A stretch of 35,654 bases of DNA. It comes from Simplicispira hankyongi (GTDB lineage: Bacteria > Pseudomonadota > Gammaproteobacteria > Burkholderiales > Burkholderiaceae_C). The translations under genes and the position numbers were made by a program. The notes under the pieces were generated by a model. That model did no database searches, was not told the origin of the DNA, and worked only from the letters and a program-made list of their open reading frames with translations. The DNA lies in assembly GCF_003570885.1 (NCBI RefSeq), contig NZ_QXJC01000013.1:1-35654 (forward strand). The letters run 5' to 3'. Below, in pieces: positions 18,523-26,997 of the stretch. Position 1 is the first letter of the stretch; the number at the start of each line of letters is the position of its first letter.

Positions 18523-19677
18523 TTAGTTCAGCGCTACGCGCGAACCGTCCTTGTAGGTATAGAGCGTGACAGCAGGTTCCGTCAACTCACCCTTGGGCGT
18601 GAACGCAATGTTGGCCGTGACACCGTGGTACTGCGCCTTGTGAATGAAGGGCGTGAAGACCTTGGGGTCGACCGAGTCGGCGCGCTTCATCGCGTCGACC
18701 AGCACCATGGCGGCGTCGTAGGCATAGGGGCTGTAGATCTGGAACTGGCCGGGGAACTTGGCGTCGTAGCGCTTCTTCCAGTCGGCACCGCCTTGCATTT
18801 TGTCCACCGAAGCGCCACCCGTGGCGCAGGTCACGTTGCGCAGCGTTGCGGCCTTGGCGGCCAACTCGGGCAGCTTGGGCGTGCACAGCGCGTCGCCGCC
18901 GAAGAACTTCACATTGGCCAGGCCAAGCTGCTCCATCTGGCGCAGCATGGGACCAGCTTGCGCATCGAGCCCACCGTAGAAGATGGCGTCGGGCTTCTTG
19001 CTCTTGATCTTGGTGAGGATGGCCATGAAGTCGGTCGCCTTGTCGGTGGTGAACTCCTCGGCCACCACGTTCATGCCCTTTTGCTTGGCCGTTGCCTTGA
19101 AAACGGAAGCCACACCCTGGCCGTAAGCCGTGCGGTCGTCAATGATGGCGACGTTCTTGAGCTTGTAGTAGTCGGCCGCAAACAGCGCCAGCGCGCCGCC
19201 GAGCGCGTTGTCATTGGCGATCAGGCGGAAGGTGGTGGGGTAGCCGGGTTTGGTCAAATCGGGGTTGGAAGCCGAGGCGGTAATGTTGGGCAGGTCGCAC
19301 TTGGCGTACACCGAGGAGGCGGGAATCGACGTGCCCGACTGCAAATGCCCGACCACGCCAGCGGCATGCTCGTCGCACAGCTTTTGTGCGACGGCGGTGG
19401 CCTGGCGCGGATCGCCGGCGTCGTCTTCGGCAATCAGCTCAAAACGAATCTTGTGCCCGCCGATGGTGAGCTTCTCGGCGTTCAGGTCATCAACCGCCAT
19501 GCGCACGCCGTTTTCGGTGTCCTTGCCGATGTGGGCAATGCCGCCAGAAACCGGTCCGGCGTGGGCGATTTTCACCACCTGAACGTCCTGCGCCGATGCG
19601 GCGGAGGCGCCCAGAACAAGGGCAGTGGCAAGGCACAGAGGCAGGGCCTGTGGCGGGCGGATCGAAAACACGGTCAT
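18523..19677 (-). CDS. Branched-chain amino acid-type ABC transporter binding protein
   Basis: Periplasmic LivJ/LivK-like type I solute-binding protein, 384 residues. ATG 19677 gives a clean signal peptide (LPLCLATALVLGASAASA) with the mature protein starting near QDVQVVKIAHAGPVSGG. Conserved blocks are GKDTENGVRMAVDDLNA, VVGHLQSGTSIPAS and YSPYAYDAAMVLVDAM. No permease or ATPase gene is adjacent, so it is an orphan that may feed a Liv system elsewhere. The substrate is not determinable; many members bind ligands other than Leu/Ile/Val. The leader contains a terminator-like hairpin and a 27-codon open frame. Confidence 0.9.
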   Translation of the reverse strand: MTVFSIRPPQALPLCLATALVLGASAASAQDVQVVKIAHAGPVSGGIAHIGKDTENGVRMAVDDLNAEKLTIGGHKIRFELIAEDDAGDPRQATAVAQKLCDEHAAGVVGHLQSGTSIPASSVYAKCDLPNITASASNPDLTKPGYPTTFRLIANDNALGGALALFAADYYKLKNVAIIDDRTAYGQGVASVFKATAKQKGMNVVAEEFTTDKATDFMAILTKIKSKKPDAIFYGGLDAQAGPMLRQMEQLGLANVKFFGGDALCTPKLPELAAKAATLRNVTCATGGASVDKMQGGADWKKRYDAKFPGQFQIYSPYAYDAAMVLVDAMKRADSVDPKVFTPFIHKAQYHGVTANIAFTPKGELTEPAVTLYTYKDGSRVALN

Positions 19678-19682
19678 GACGC

Positions 19683-19766
19683 TCAAACTCCAAACAGAAC
19701 ACAAAAAAAAGCCCACAACAGGGCAAGAAACGCGGGACGCGCCGTGTGACGCATCGGCACCCACAT
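19683..19766 (-). CDS. Possible leader peptide upstream of the LivK-like gene
   Basis: A short open frame, ATG 19766 to TGA 19683-19685. It encodes 27 residues starting MWVPMRHTARPAF and ending in a hydrophobic tail with several Leu, Phe, Trp and Val codons (FLALLWAFFCVLFGV). The tail overlaps the hairpin plus T-run at 19703-19724 and ends five bases before the next ATG. No Shine-Dalgarno sequence is obvious. It may be a leader peptide coupled to the binding-protein gene, or chance. Confidence 0.25.
   Translation of the reverse strand: MWVPMRHTARPAFLALLWAFFCVLFGV
19703..19724 (-). terminator. Terminator-like hairpin in the LivK leader
   Basis: On the minus strand GCCC (19724-19721), 6-nt loop, GGGC (19714-19711), then eight T. 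It lies about 25 bases before the start codon, inside the presumed 5' UTR; the next gene upstream is divergent. It cannot serve an upstream gene, so attenuation is possible. The stem is only four G:C pairs. Confidence 0.4.
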
Positions 19767-19825
19767 GGTAGTCGTACCGCAACACCCGTGCAGGCAAGTA
19801 CAGCATTGGAAGTGCTATTTATTTT

Positions 19826-19862
19826 ATAGCTTACAAAGCTTTATATAAAGGCGACAGAGGCC
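19826..19862 (+). repeat. Dispersed 37-nt repeat, member D (intergenic)
   Basis: ATAGCT (19826-19831), 31 bases beginning TACAAAGCTTTATATAAA and ending CGACAGAGGCC, then TATTTT. It lies in the divergent LivK/aldehyde dehydrogenase region. The interior is more diverged than in B or E, but the length is exact. Confidence 0.75.
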
Positions 19863-19916
19863 TATTTTGCTTAAAAACTTTTGCAATGCACGCAGGCTTG
19901 CCGCACAATGTTTTTC

Positions 19917-21350
19917 ATGCAAAACAACTTCATCGCCAACGAACCGGTTGCCTCGGCCAGCGGTCGCACGCTCGACGTCATTGATCCGTCGGACGGGCAG
20001 GTCTTTGACCACCTCCAGCGCAGCGACGCCAGCGACATCGACAGCGCCGTACAGGCGGCGCGCCACTGCTTCGAGACCCTGTGGCGCCCCATGGCGCCGG
20101 CCGATCGCGGGCGGCTGTTGATGCGGCTCTCCCATGCCATCACGGCGCATGGCGACCAACTCGCCGCGCTGGAGCAACGCGACTGCGGCAAGCCCACGGG
20201 CCAGGCGCGCGCCGATGTCCTGGCACTGGCGCGCTACTTCGAGTTCTACGCCGGCGCCTGCGACAAGCTGCACGGGGAGACCCTGCCCTACCAGGAAGGC
20301 ACCAGCGTCCTGACCTGGCGCGAGGCGCATGGCGTCACAGGCCATGTCATCCCGTGGAACTACCCGATGCAGATTTTCGGCCGCAGCGTGGGCGGCGCGC
20401 TGGCAGCGGGCAACACCTGCGTCGTCAAACCGTCCGAAGACGCCTGCCTGTCGCTCTTGCGCGTGGCGCAGTTGGCCGCCGAGGTGGGGTTTCCGCCCGG
20501 CGCGATCAACCTCGTCACCGGCTACGGGCACGAGGTGGGCGACGCGCTGGCCCGCCACGCCGGCATTGACCACATCAGCTTTACCGGCAGTCCCGGCGTC
20601 GGCACGCTGATCGCCCAGGCCGCCGCCGAACGCCACTGCCCGGTGACCCTGGAGCTTGGCGGCAAGAGCCCGCAGATCGTCTTTGCCGACGCCAACCTGG
20701 ACGCGGCGCTCCCCGCCATCGTCAACGCCATCGTGCAGAACGCAGGCCAGACCTGCTCGGCCGGTTCGCGCCTGTTGGTCGAGCGCAGCCTGTACGAGCC
20801 GCTCCTCGAACGCCTGGGCGCCCTGTTTTCAGGCCTGTGCGCCGGGCCGGCCAGCATGGACCTCGATGTCGGGCCCTTGATCCGCGCCACGCAGAAGGAG
20901 CGCGTGCTGGGCTTCCTGGAAGATGCCCACACCGCCGGTATTGCCACCGTGGCCCAGGGCAGCGTGGTCCCTGAGGCGCCCCCGGGCGGCTTCTACGCGG
21001 CCCCCACCTTGCTGCGCGATGTTCCCCCGGAGCACCGTCTGGCGCAAGAGGAAATCTTCGGGCCGGTGCTCTGTGCCATGCCCTTTGACGACGAGGACCA
21101 CGCGGTGCAGCTGGCCAATGGCACGCGCTTCGGCCTGGTCGCCGGCGTATGGACTCAGCAGGGCGCACGCCAGTTGCGGATGGCGCGGCGATTGCAATGC
21201 GGGCAGGTGTTCATCAACAACTACGGCGCGGGCGGCGGGGTGGAACTGCCGTTTGGCGGCGTGAAATCGTCGGGCTATGGGCGCGAGAAGGGTTTTGAAG
21301 CGCTGTATGGCTTCACCACGCTCAAGACCGTGGCCATCCGCCACGGCTGA
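19917..21350 (+). CDS. NAD(P)-dependent aldehyde dehydrogenase
   Basis: Cytosolic aldehyde dehydrogenase superfamily enzyme, 477 residues from ATG 19917. It has the Rossmann region with IPWNYPMQIF and VVKPSEDACLS, the general base E246 in VTLELGGKSPQ, the nucleophile C280 in NAGQTCSAGSR, and the late motifs EEIFGPVL and ELPFGGVKSSGYGREKG. Substrate not determinable; betaine-aldehyde- or gamma-aminobutyraldehyde-type enzymes are the nearest style. No clear Shine-Dalgarno sequence; ATG 19908 is an alternative start. The neighbouring SDR could form an oxidation pair with it, but they are separated by a gene on the other strand. Confidence 0.92.
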   Translation: MQNNFIANEPVASASGRTLDVIDPSDGQVFDHLQRSDASDIDSAVQAARHCFETLWRPMAPADRGRLLMRLSHAITAHGDQLAALEQRDCGKPTGQARADVLALARYFEFYAGACDKLHGETLPYQEGTSVLTWREAHGVTGHVIPWNYPMQIFGRSVGGALAAGNTCVVKPSEDACLSLLRVAQLAAEVGFPPGAINLVTGYGHEVGDALARHAGIDHISFTGSPGVGTLIAQAAAERHCPVTLELGGKSPQIVFADANLDAALPAIVNAIVQNAGQTCSAGSRLLVERSLYEPLLERLGALFSGLCAGPASMDLDVGPLIRATQKERVLGFLEDAHTAGIATVAQGSVVPEAPPGGFYAAPTLLRDVPPEHRLAQEEIFGPVLCAMPFDDEDHAVQLANGTRFGLVAGVWTQQGARQLRMARRLQCGQVFINNYGAGGGVELPFGGVKSSGYGREKGFEALYGFTTLKTVAIRHG

Positions 21351-21401
21351 CGGCCGTTTCAGCGCCGGTCAGGCGTATCGCCAGCGTTTCCGCCCAGCAC
21401 C

Positions 21402-22226
21402 TCAGCCCAGCACTTGCTTGAGCGCCGCGTCGTACAGATTCGTAAGGCGGTCGGTCACCTCCAGCAAGCGCTCGCTCGTGGTCGCTACATCAGCCAGGCC
21501 GCGCGCATCGGCCTTGCGCTGCAGAGCCGCGCTGAAGAACAGCCATTGCCCATCGCCCAGCGCCAACTCGTCGCGAATGGCGGGCGTGGACAGCGGCGCT
21601 GAGGCCAGGGTCGCCATGGCTTTGTGAAACTCGTCCGCATCGCTTGCCAGTTGCGCCCGCGCGCCTTTGAAATCGCCGCCGGTGGCCAGCAGAAAATAGT
21701 TCTTGGCAAGGCGCTGCGAGAGCGCACGCTGGCGGCCGGCAAGGTTTACCAGTTTGGCGGTGGAGGCTTTGGACGATTTCTCGAACGCCTCGGTCGCCGT
21801 GTTGGCGACGGCCAGCATGCGGTCGGCCTGCGCCGCCACGGCAGCCACCGACTGCACAGTGGGCGGCATGACGAGCAGCGCTTCGAGCGTATCCACCGAT
21901 TTGTGGACCTCGGTGATCTGCTGCGCCAGGTCTGCGGGCCAGGGCACGCTCGCCAAATCCTCAAAGCCCGAGCGCACCAGCTTCCTGGCCGATGCCATGA
22001 CGCTGGTCGCCTGATCGGGCAGCACCGCCAGTTGCATTTGCGCATAGGCCTTGGCGATGCGCTGCGACAAAGCGCGGTAGCGGGCGATGCGGTTAATGGC
22101 CGTGGAAACCGCAATCTGCGCTTGCGCTGCGCTCATGGCGGGAAGCAGCAAGGCGGCTGCCAGGGTTTGCACCACGGCACGGCGGGTGGCAAGGCGAGAG
22201 CGGCGGCAGGAAGAATGCGCAATCAC
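21402..22226 (-). CDS. Exported PilJ/NarX-type sensor-domain protein
   Basis: About 274 residues, secreted or periplasmic, made of two PilJ-type four-helix sensor repeats (RIARYRALSQRIAKAYAQM and LAGRQRALSQRLAKNYFLLA). This domain is found at the N-terminus of pilus chemoreceptors and of NarX-like nitrate sensors. Here it stands alone, with no kinase or receptor output. I choose GTG 22226: GGAG lies seven bases upstream and the product then begins with a basic signal (SRLATRRAVVQTLAAALLLP, AQA cleavage). The open frame further upstream has no signal. An FNR-type box at 22293 and adjacent Moco genes suggest a link to nitrate respiration (inference). Confidence 0.75.
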   Translation of the reverse strand: MIAHSSCRRSRLATRRAVVQTLAAALLLPAMSAAQAQIAVSTAINRIARYRALSQRIAKAYAQMQLAVLPDQATSVMASARKLVRSGFEDLASVPWPADLAQQITEVHKSVDTLEALLVMPPTVQSVAAVAAQADRMLAVANTATEAFEKSSKASTAKLVNLAGRQRALSQRLAKNYFLLATGGDFKGARAQLASDADEFHKAMATLASAPLSTPAIRDELALGDGQWLFFSAALQRKADARGLADVATTSERLLEVTDRLTNLYDAALKQVLG

Positions 22227-22265
22227 AATGGGCTCCAAAAGGCCCGGGTTGGGCCTAAGCCCGGA

Positions 22266-22306
22266 TTGTGTTGCGGCACGGCGCTCAACGACCTGATCCG
22301 CATCAA
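22266..22306 (-). promoter_or_regulatory. FNR-type box with spaced -10 upstream of the PilJ-like gene
   Basis: Minus strand TTGATGCGGATCAG (22306-22293) matches TTGAT-N4-ATCAA at nine of ten positions. The box centre predicts a start near 22258 in class II geometry, and the expected -10 position reads CACAAT (about 22265-22270). The leader to GTG 22226 would be about 32 bases. The region is also upstream of the divergent SDR gene. Confidence 0.45.
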
Positions 22307-22412
22307 GTCGCAGCAGTGCACGAGACAGCCGCCCCGCCCGCCTGCTTCGCGCCAGAATAGGCACTCGTCGGGCCAGCACCCCGTCCCTCCAACTGCCACG
22401 AAAGACCCGCCC

Positions 22413-23198
22413 ATGCGCCTCGCCCAGAAGTCCATCATCGTCACCGGCGCCGGCAGCGGCATTGGCGAGGGCATTGCCCTGCGCCTGGCCGCCGAGGGCG
22501 CACGCGTCATCGTCAACGACATCAACGCCGATGCGGGCGAGCGCGTGGCCTTAGCGATTCGGGCTACCGGTGGCGAGGCGCAGTTCTTTCGCGCCGACGT
22601 GACCCGCTCTGCCGATGTGAAAGCCCTGGTGGCGGAGGCTGTGCGCCTCTACGGCCGACTCGACGTGGTGGTCAACAACGCCGGCTGGACGCACCGCAAC
22701 CGCCCCATGCTGGAAGTGTGCGAGGAGGACTTCGACAAGGTCTATGCGATCAACGTGAAAAGCATCTACCTCTCGGCCATCCACGCCGTGCCAGCCATGC
22801 GCGCCAACCCACCGCTGGCCGATGGGGCCAGGAGTGGCGGCAGTTTCATCAACATCGCCTCCACGGCGGGCCTGCGGCCCAGGCCAGGCCTGACCTGGTA
22901 CAACGGTTCCAAAGGCGCGGTGATCACCACCAGCAAATCCATGGCCGCAGAACTCGGGCCCGAGAACATCCGCGTCAATTGCTTGAACCCCGTGTTCAAC
23001 CCCGACACCGGCCTGGCCGCCGAATTCGCCGGCGGCCCGGTGGACGAGGCGCGCCGGGCGAAGTTTCTCGCCACCATTCCGCTGGGGCGCTTTTCGACCG
23101 CGCTGGATGTGGCCAACGCCGCCTTGTACCTCGCCAGCGACGAGGCGGCGTTCATCAGCGGCGTCTGCATCGAGGTGGATGGGGCGCGCTGCGTGTGA
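22413..23198 (+). CDS. SDR-family oxidoreductase
   Basis: Classical short-chain dehydrogenase/reductase, 261 residues. Cofactor motif TGAGSGIG lies at about residues 11-18 with D38-region VNDINADAG (favours NAD), then NNAG, the catalytic serine in NIASTAG, and Y163/K167 in WYNGSKGA. C-terminal FISGVCIEVDGARCV matches FabG-like glucose or 3-oxoacyl-type dehydrogenases. Substrate unknown. ATG 22413 has a weak upstream purine stretch. moaA follows after 51 bases. Confidence 0.9.
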   Translation: MRLAQKSIIVTGAGSGIGEGIALRLAAEGARVIVNDINADAGERVALAIRATGGEAQFFRADVTRSADVKALVAEAVRLYGRLDVVVNNAGWTHRNRPMLEVCEEDFDKVYAINVKSIYLSAIHAVPAMRANPPLADGARSGGSFINIASTAGLRPRPGLTWYNGSKGAVITTSKSMAAELGPENIRVNCLNPVFNPDTGLAAEFAGGPVDEARRAKFLATIPLGRFSTALDVANAALYLASDEAAFISGVCIEVDGARCV

Positions 23199-23249
23199 AT
23201 CTTGCCGACCGCGAATGACCCTATTCGGGGTGTGCGGCAAAATCGGGGC

Positions 23250-24392
23250 ATGGCTGAACGCGTGATTCCTCTGGTTGATGCCCGGGTGGCGGCACTTCCC
23301 GTCCCGGCGGGCACGGGCGCGGCGCCATCGGGCCGTTTGGTCGACACATTGAACAGGCCGCTGCGCGACCTGCGCATCAGCGTGACCGACCGCTGCAACT
23401 TCCGCTGCAACTACTGCATGCCCAAGGAAGTGTTCGACAAGGAACACGCTTACCTGCCCCACAGCGCGCTGCTCACGTTCGAGGAAATCACCCGCCTGGC
23501 GCGCGCGTTCCTGGCGCATGGCGTGCGCAAGATTCGCCTCACCGGCGGCGAGCCGCTGCTGCGCAAGGACATTGAGGATCTGGTGGCGCAACTGGCCGCG
23601 CTGCGCACGGTCGATGGCCAGCCCCCTGAACTCACGCTGACCACCAATGGCTCGCTACTGGCGCGCAAGGCACACGCCTTGAAGGAAGCGGGCCTGAACC
23701 GTGTCACCGTCAGCCTCGACGGGCTTGACGATGCCGTGTTCCGGCGCATGAACGATGTGGACTTCCCGGTGGCCGACGTGCTGGCAGGGATCAACGCAGC
23801 GCGCGAAGCAGGCCTCTCGGGCCTGAAGGTCAACATGGTGGTCAAGCGCGGCACCAACGAGCACGAAATTCTGCCCATGGCGCGCCACTTTCGCGGCACC
23901 GGCATCACACTGCGCTTCATTGAATACATGGACGTCGGCGCCACCAACGGGTGGCGCATGGACGAAGTGCTGCCGTCCCGCGAGGTGATCGCCCTGCTGC
24001 GCGCCGAGCTGCCGCTGGTGCCGCTCGATCCCAGCGCGCCAGGCGAAACCGCCGAGCGCTGGGGCTACGCCGACACCGCTGGCCGCCATGACCCGCTGCT
24101 TGGCGAGGTGGGCGTGATCAGCAGCGTCACCCAGGCATTCTGCGGCGCCTGCAACCGCGCCCGCCTCTCCACCGAGGGGCGCATGTATTTGTGCCTGTTC
24201 GCCGGCCAGGGCTACGACCTGCGCGCGCTGCTGCGCGGCGGCGCCAGCGACGCCGGCCTGAACGACGCCATCGCCGCCATCTGGCAAGGCCGGGCTGACC
24301 GCTACTCCGAGCTGCGCGCCAGCCTGCCCGCCGACGCCAGCCGAGACAGCGCCGCGCCACGCCGCGTTGAAATGAGCTACATCGGTGGGTAA
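23250..24392 (+). CDS. moaA: GTP 3',8-cyclase (molybdenum cofactor)
   Basis: Radical-SAM enzyme that starts molybdopterin synthesis by converting GTP to 3',8-cyclo-GTP, later processed by MoaC. The first Fe-S cluster uses C49, C53 and C56 in [13 protein letters not shown]. The second cluster uses the Cys triad around [21 protein letters not shown]. The product is 380 residues and ends SYIGG, the functional GG tail of MoaA. ATG 23250 is chosen as it gives the usual N-terminus ([12 protein letters not shown]). It begins the run moaA-mobA-moeA. Confidence 0.96.
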   Translation: MAERVIPLVDARVAALPVPAGTGAAPSGRLVDTLNRPLRDLRISVTDRCNFRCNYCMPKEVFDKEHAYLPHSALLTFEEITRLARAFLAHGVRKIRLTGGEPLLRKDIEDLVAQLAALRTVDGQPPELTLTTNGSLLARKAHALKEAGLNRVTVSLDGLDDAVFRRMNDVDFPVADVLAGINAAREAGLSGLKVNMVVKRGTNEHEILPMARHFRGTGITLRFIEYMDVGATNGWRMDEVLPSREVIALLRAELPLVPLDPSAPGETAERWGYADTAGRHDPLLGEVGVISSVTQAFCGACNRARLSTEGRMYLCLFAGQGYDLRALLRGGASDAGLNDAIAAIWQGRADRYSELRASLPADASRDSAAPRRVEMSYIGG

Positions 24393-24451
24393 CGCGCCAA
24401 CCCTTTCCCTCTTCTTCTCCTGCGCTGCCCCCGCCGCGCAGGCAAACCGCC

Positions 24452-25084
24452 ATGATTGACACCCAGGACATCACCGGCCTGATCCTCGCCGGCGGCCGCG
24501 GCTCACGCATGGGTGGGGTGGACAAAGGCCTGCAGGCGTTTCGCGGCGTGCCGCTGGCGCTGCACACGCTGCTGCGCCTGCAGAGGCAGGTCGGCGCGAC
24601 CATGGTCAACGCCAATCGCAACCTGGCGGCCTACGAATCCTTTGGCGTGCCGGTGTGGCCCGATGGCGACAGCGACTTTTCCGGCCCGCTCTCGGGTTTT
24701 CTCACCGGGCTGGAGCGCTGCGAGACGCCCTGGCTGCTTACCGTGCCCTGCGACACGCCGCTGTTCCCGCTGGACCTGGCCCAGCGCCTGGCGCAGGCGG
24801 CCGAGCAGGAACAGGCCGATATCGCCATGGCCGCCGCGCCCGAAGCGGGCAAGGACGGCAGCCTGCAAGTGCGGCCGCAGCCGGTGTTTTGTCTGCTGCG
24901 GGTCGATCTGCTGGAAAGCCTGGTGCGCTTCACCCAGGGCGGCGGGCGCAAGATCGACGCCTGGACAAGCCAGCACCGCTGTGCCATCGTCCCCTTTGAT
25001 GCGCCGGGCGACGACGCCAGCGCCTTCTTCAACGCCAACACCCTCGCCGAGCTGCAAGCGTTGGAATCGCGCAGCCCAACCTGA
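24452..25084 (+). CDS. mobA: Molybdenum cofactor guanylyltransferase
   Basis: Transfers GMP to Mo-molybdopterin to make the guanine-dinucleotide cofactor of DMSO-reductase-family enzymes (nitrate reductase, formate dehydrogenase). The 210 residues have the nucleotidyltransferase start [32 protein letters not shown], and [10 protein letters not shown] with the metal-binding Asp. Start ATG 24452; it lies 59 bases after moaA and 9 bases before moeA. Confidence 0.94.
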   Translation: MIDTQDITGLILAGGRGSRMGGVDKGLQAFRGVPLALHTLLRLQRQVGATMVNANRNLAAYESFGVPVWPDGDSDFSGPLSGFLTGLERCETPWLLTVPCDTPLFPLDLAQRLAQAAEQEQADIAMAAAPEAGKDGSLQVRPQPVFCLLRVDLLESLVRFTQGGGRKIDAWTSQHRCAIVPFDAPGDDASAFFNANTLAELQALESRSPT

Positions 25085-25093
25085 GCCTGCGCC

Positions 25094-26446
25094 ATGACCA
25101 GCATCGAACAGATCGCCGCCAGCCTGGAGGGCTACGACCCGCAGGCGATGAGCAGTACCCAGGTGACGGCGTTTCTCCAGCGCCTGGTGCAGCCGGTGCA
25201 AGAGCGCGAAACCGTCGCTCTGCACGACGCCCTTGGCCGCGTGCTCGCTGCAGACGTGGTTTCCCCCGTGAGCGTGCCGCCGCACGACAACTCCGCCATG
25301 GACGGCTACGCCTTTGACGGCGGCGCGCTGCGCCCCGGCCAGAGCCTGCGCCTGCGCGTGGTCGGCACAGCCCTGGCGGGTGCGGCCTGGCGCGGCAGCG
25401 TGCAGAGCGGCGAATGCGTGCGCATCATGACCGGCGCGGTCATGCCCGAAGGGCTGGACACCGTGGTGCCGCAGGAGTTCACACAGGCCGACGGCGAGCA
25501 CATCCACATCGCGCCAGACCTGCTGCGCGCCGGCGACAACCGGCGCTTGGCCGGCGAGGACCTGATGCAGGGCGCCGGGGCGCTGGCAGCCGGCGAGCGC
25601 ATCACGCCCGCGGCAATCGGCCTGCTGGCCAGTCTCGGCATGGCGCAGGTGCAGGTGCTGCGGCGCCTGCGTGTGGCGTATTTCTCGACCGGCGACGAAA
25701 TCCTGAGCCTGGGCGAGCCCCCGCGCGAGGGCGCCGTGTACGACAGCAATCGCTACACACTGTTCGGCCTGCTCACGCGCCTTGGCGTGGAGGCTATCGA
25801 CCTCGGCGTGGTGCGAGACGACCCCGCGCTGCTGCGGGACGCCTTTGCGCGCGCTGCCGCCCAGGCCGATGCCGTCATCACCAGCGGTGGCGTGAGCGTG
25901 GGCGAGGCCGACCACACCCGCAGCATGATGCGCGAGCTGGGCGACGTGGCGTTCTGGCGCATTGCCATGCGCCCCGGCCGGCCGATGGCGGTGGGGCGTA
26001 TTCCACGCGATAAAATATGGGTTAAAAATGGCTCTAGCGCATATGCAGAAAGCGCTAGTAGCTCATTTATCAGGAGCAATATATTTCCCAACGAAGCGCT
26101 GCTGTTTGGCCTGCCGGGCAATCCGGTGGCGGTCATGGTGACCTTCCTCGCGTTTGTGCGCCCCGCTCTGCTGCGCATGATGGGCTGCACCCAGGCGACA
26201 CCACCGCTGCTGCGCGCGCGCAGCAGCGAGGCGATTCGCAAGAAAGCGGGCCGCACCGAATACCAGCGCGGCCTGGTCGGTGTGGGCGCCGACGGCCAAC
26301 TCGAAGTGCGCGTCACCGGCAACCAGGGCTCGGGCGTGCTCAGCTCCATGGTGCGCGCCAACGGTCTGATCGTGCTGCCGCATGCCAGCGGCAACGTGGC
26401 CGCCGGCGAAATGGTCGACGTGATGGTATTTGACGGCGTGATTTAA
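25094..26446 (+). CDS. moeA: Molybdopterin molybdenumtransferase, with repeat-derived insert
   Basis: Inserts molybdenum into adenylylated molybdopterin. The 450-residue product is longer than E. coli MoeA (411). Motifs are PPHDNSAMDGYA at 62-73, RIMTGAVMPEG at 110-120, FSTGDEIL and TSGGVSVGEADH at 263-274, FGLPGNPVAVMVTF near 338-351 and a C-terminal MVDVMVFD. Between GRI (301-303) and the FGLPGN strand there are about 29 more residues than in E. coli. The stretch KNGSSAYAESASSSFIRSN in it is coded by the dispersed repeat at 26030-26064. The insert sits in a loop between strands, so the enzyme may still work. ATG 25094. Confidence 0.94.
   Translation: MTSIEQIAASLEGYDPQAMSSTQVTAFLQRLVQPVQERETVALHDALGRVLAADVVSPVSVPPHDNSAMDGYAFDGGALRPGQSLRLRVVGTALAGAAWRGSVQSGECVRIMTGAVMPEGLDTVVPQEFTQADGEHIHIAPDLLRAGDNRRLAGEDLMQGAGALAAGERITPAAIGLLASLGMAQVQVLRRLRVAYFSTGDEILSLGEPPREGAVYDSNRYTLFGLLTRLGVEAIDLGVVRDDPALLRDAFARAAAQADAVITSGGVSVGEADHTRSMMRELGDVAFWRIAMRPGRPMAVGRIPRDKIWVKNGSSAYAESASSSFIRSNIFPNEALLFGLPGNPVAVMVTFLAFVRPALLRMMGCTQATPPLLRARSSEAIRKKAGRTEYQRGLVGVGADGQLEVRVTGNQGSGVLSSMVRANGLIVLPHASGNVAAGEMVDVMVFDGVI
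26030..26064 (-). repeat. Dispersed repeat, member E (inside moeA)
   Basis: On the minus strand GAGCT, then ACTAGCGCTTTCTGCATATG, then CGCTAGAGCC followed by ATTTTTAACC. The core is one or two bases shorter than in the other five members. The inverted repeat CTAGCGC / GCGCTAG is perfect. It is antisense to moeA but keeps the moeA frame. Local base use is AT-rich against a GC-rich gene. Confidence 0.85.
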
Positions 26447-26542
26447 AAAACCTCCAGGACGCCGGCCGGAAGGCGAATGCATCTACAAGCCACGGCATGC
26501 TCCTTTCACTGCGCTTGGGACAGATTTTTCACGGAGCCCTTC

Positions 26543-26869
26543 ATGCCCTACACCGCCCGCCCGCTTTCCGCCGAACCCAGCCGCGACCAGATAGACCAGC
26601 TTGCCGAACCCACCGTGCTTGAATTCGGCACCCCATGGTGCGGCCATTGCCAAGCAGCGCAACCGCTCATCGAACAGGCCTTCAAGGGCCACCCGAACCT
26701 TGTCCACATCAAGGTCGAAGACGGCAAGGGTCGGCCGCTGGGCCGAAGTTTCGCTGTCAAGCTCTGGCCAACGCTGGTCTTCCTGCGCGGCGGGCAGGAA
26801 GTGGCGCGCCTGGTACGGCCACCGTCTTCCCAGGCGATCGAGGCCGCCATGAGCAACATGGCAGGCTGA
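26543..26869 (+). CDS. Thioredoxin-like protein
   Basis: Cytosolic thioredoxin-fold protein of 108 residues with the active site C33-G-H-C36 in FGTPWCGHCQAAQPL, and the cis-Pro in VKLWPTLVFLRGGQEVARL. WCGHC differs from the usual WCGPC and would raise the redox potential, as in protein disulfide isomerases (established for that motif). GGAG lies a few bases before ATG 26543. It is preceded by moeA and followed by the FNR-promoted cytochrome gene. Confidence 0.9.
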   Translation: MPYTARPLSAEPSRDQIDQLAEPTVLEFGTPWCGHCQAAQPLIEQAFKGHPNLVHIKVEDGKGRPLGRSFAVKLWPTLVFLRGGQEVARLVRPPSSQAIEAAMSNMAG

Positions 26870-26926
26870 GCGCGGAGACGGCCACCGCGGCCACCGCGCC
26901 GGTGGGAAGCCGTTTCGTTCGTGTGA

Positions 26927-26968
26927 TTGATACCGGTCAAGGCATGGCCTGGGACGCCTCTCGATAAT
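26927..26968 (+). promoter_or_regulatory. FNR-type class II promoter of the cytochrome c gene
   Basis: TTGATACCGGTCAA (26927-26940) matches TTGAT-N4-ATCAA at nine of ten positions. With the centre at -41.5 the transcription start would be near 26975. A -10 box GATAAT is found exactly where expected (26963-26968). The leader to ATG 26998 is about 23 bases. Confidence 0.6.
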
Positions 26969-26997
26969 TTCCCTATATTCAATAAGGTCATTATTCG

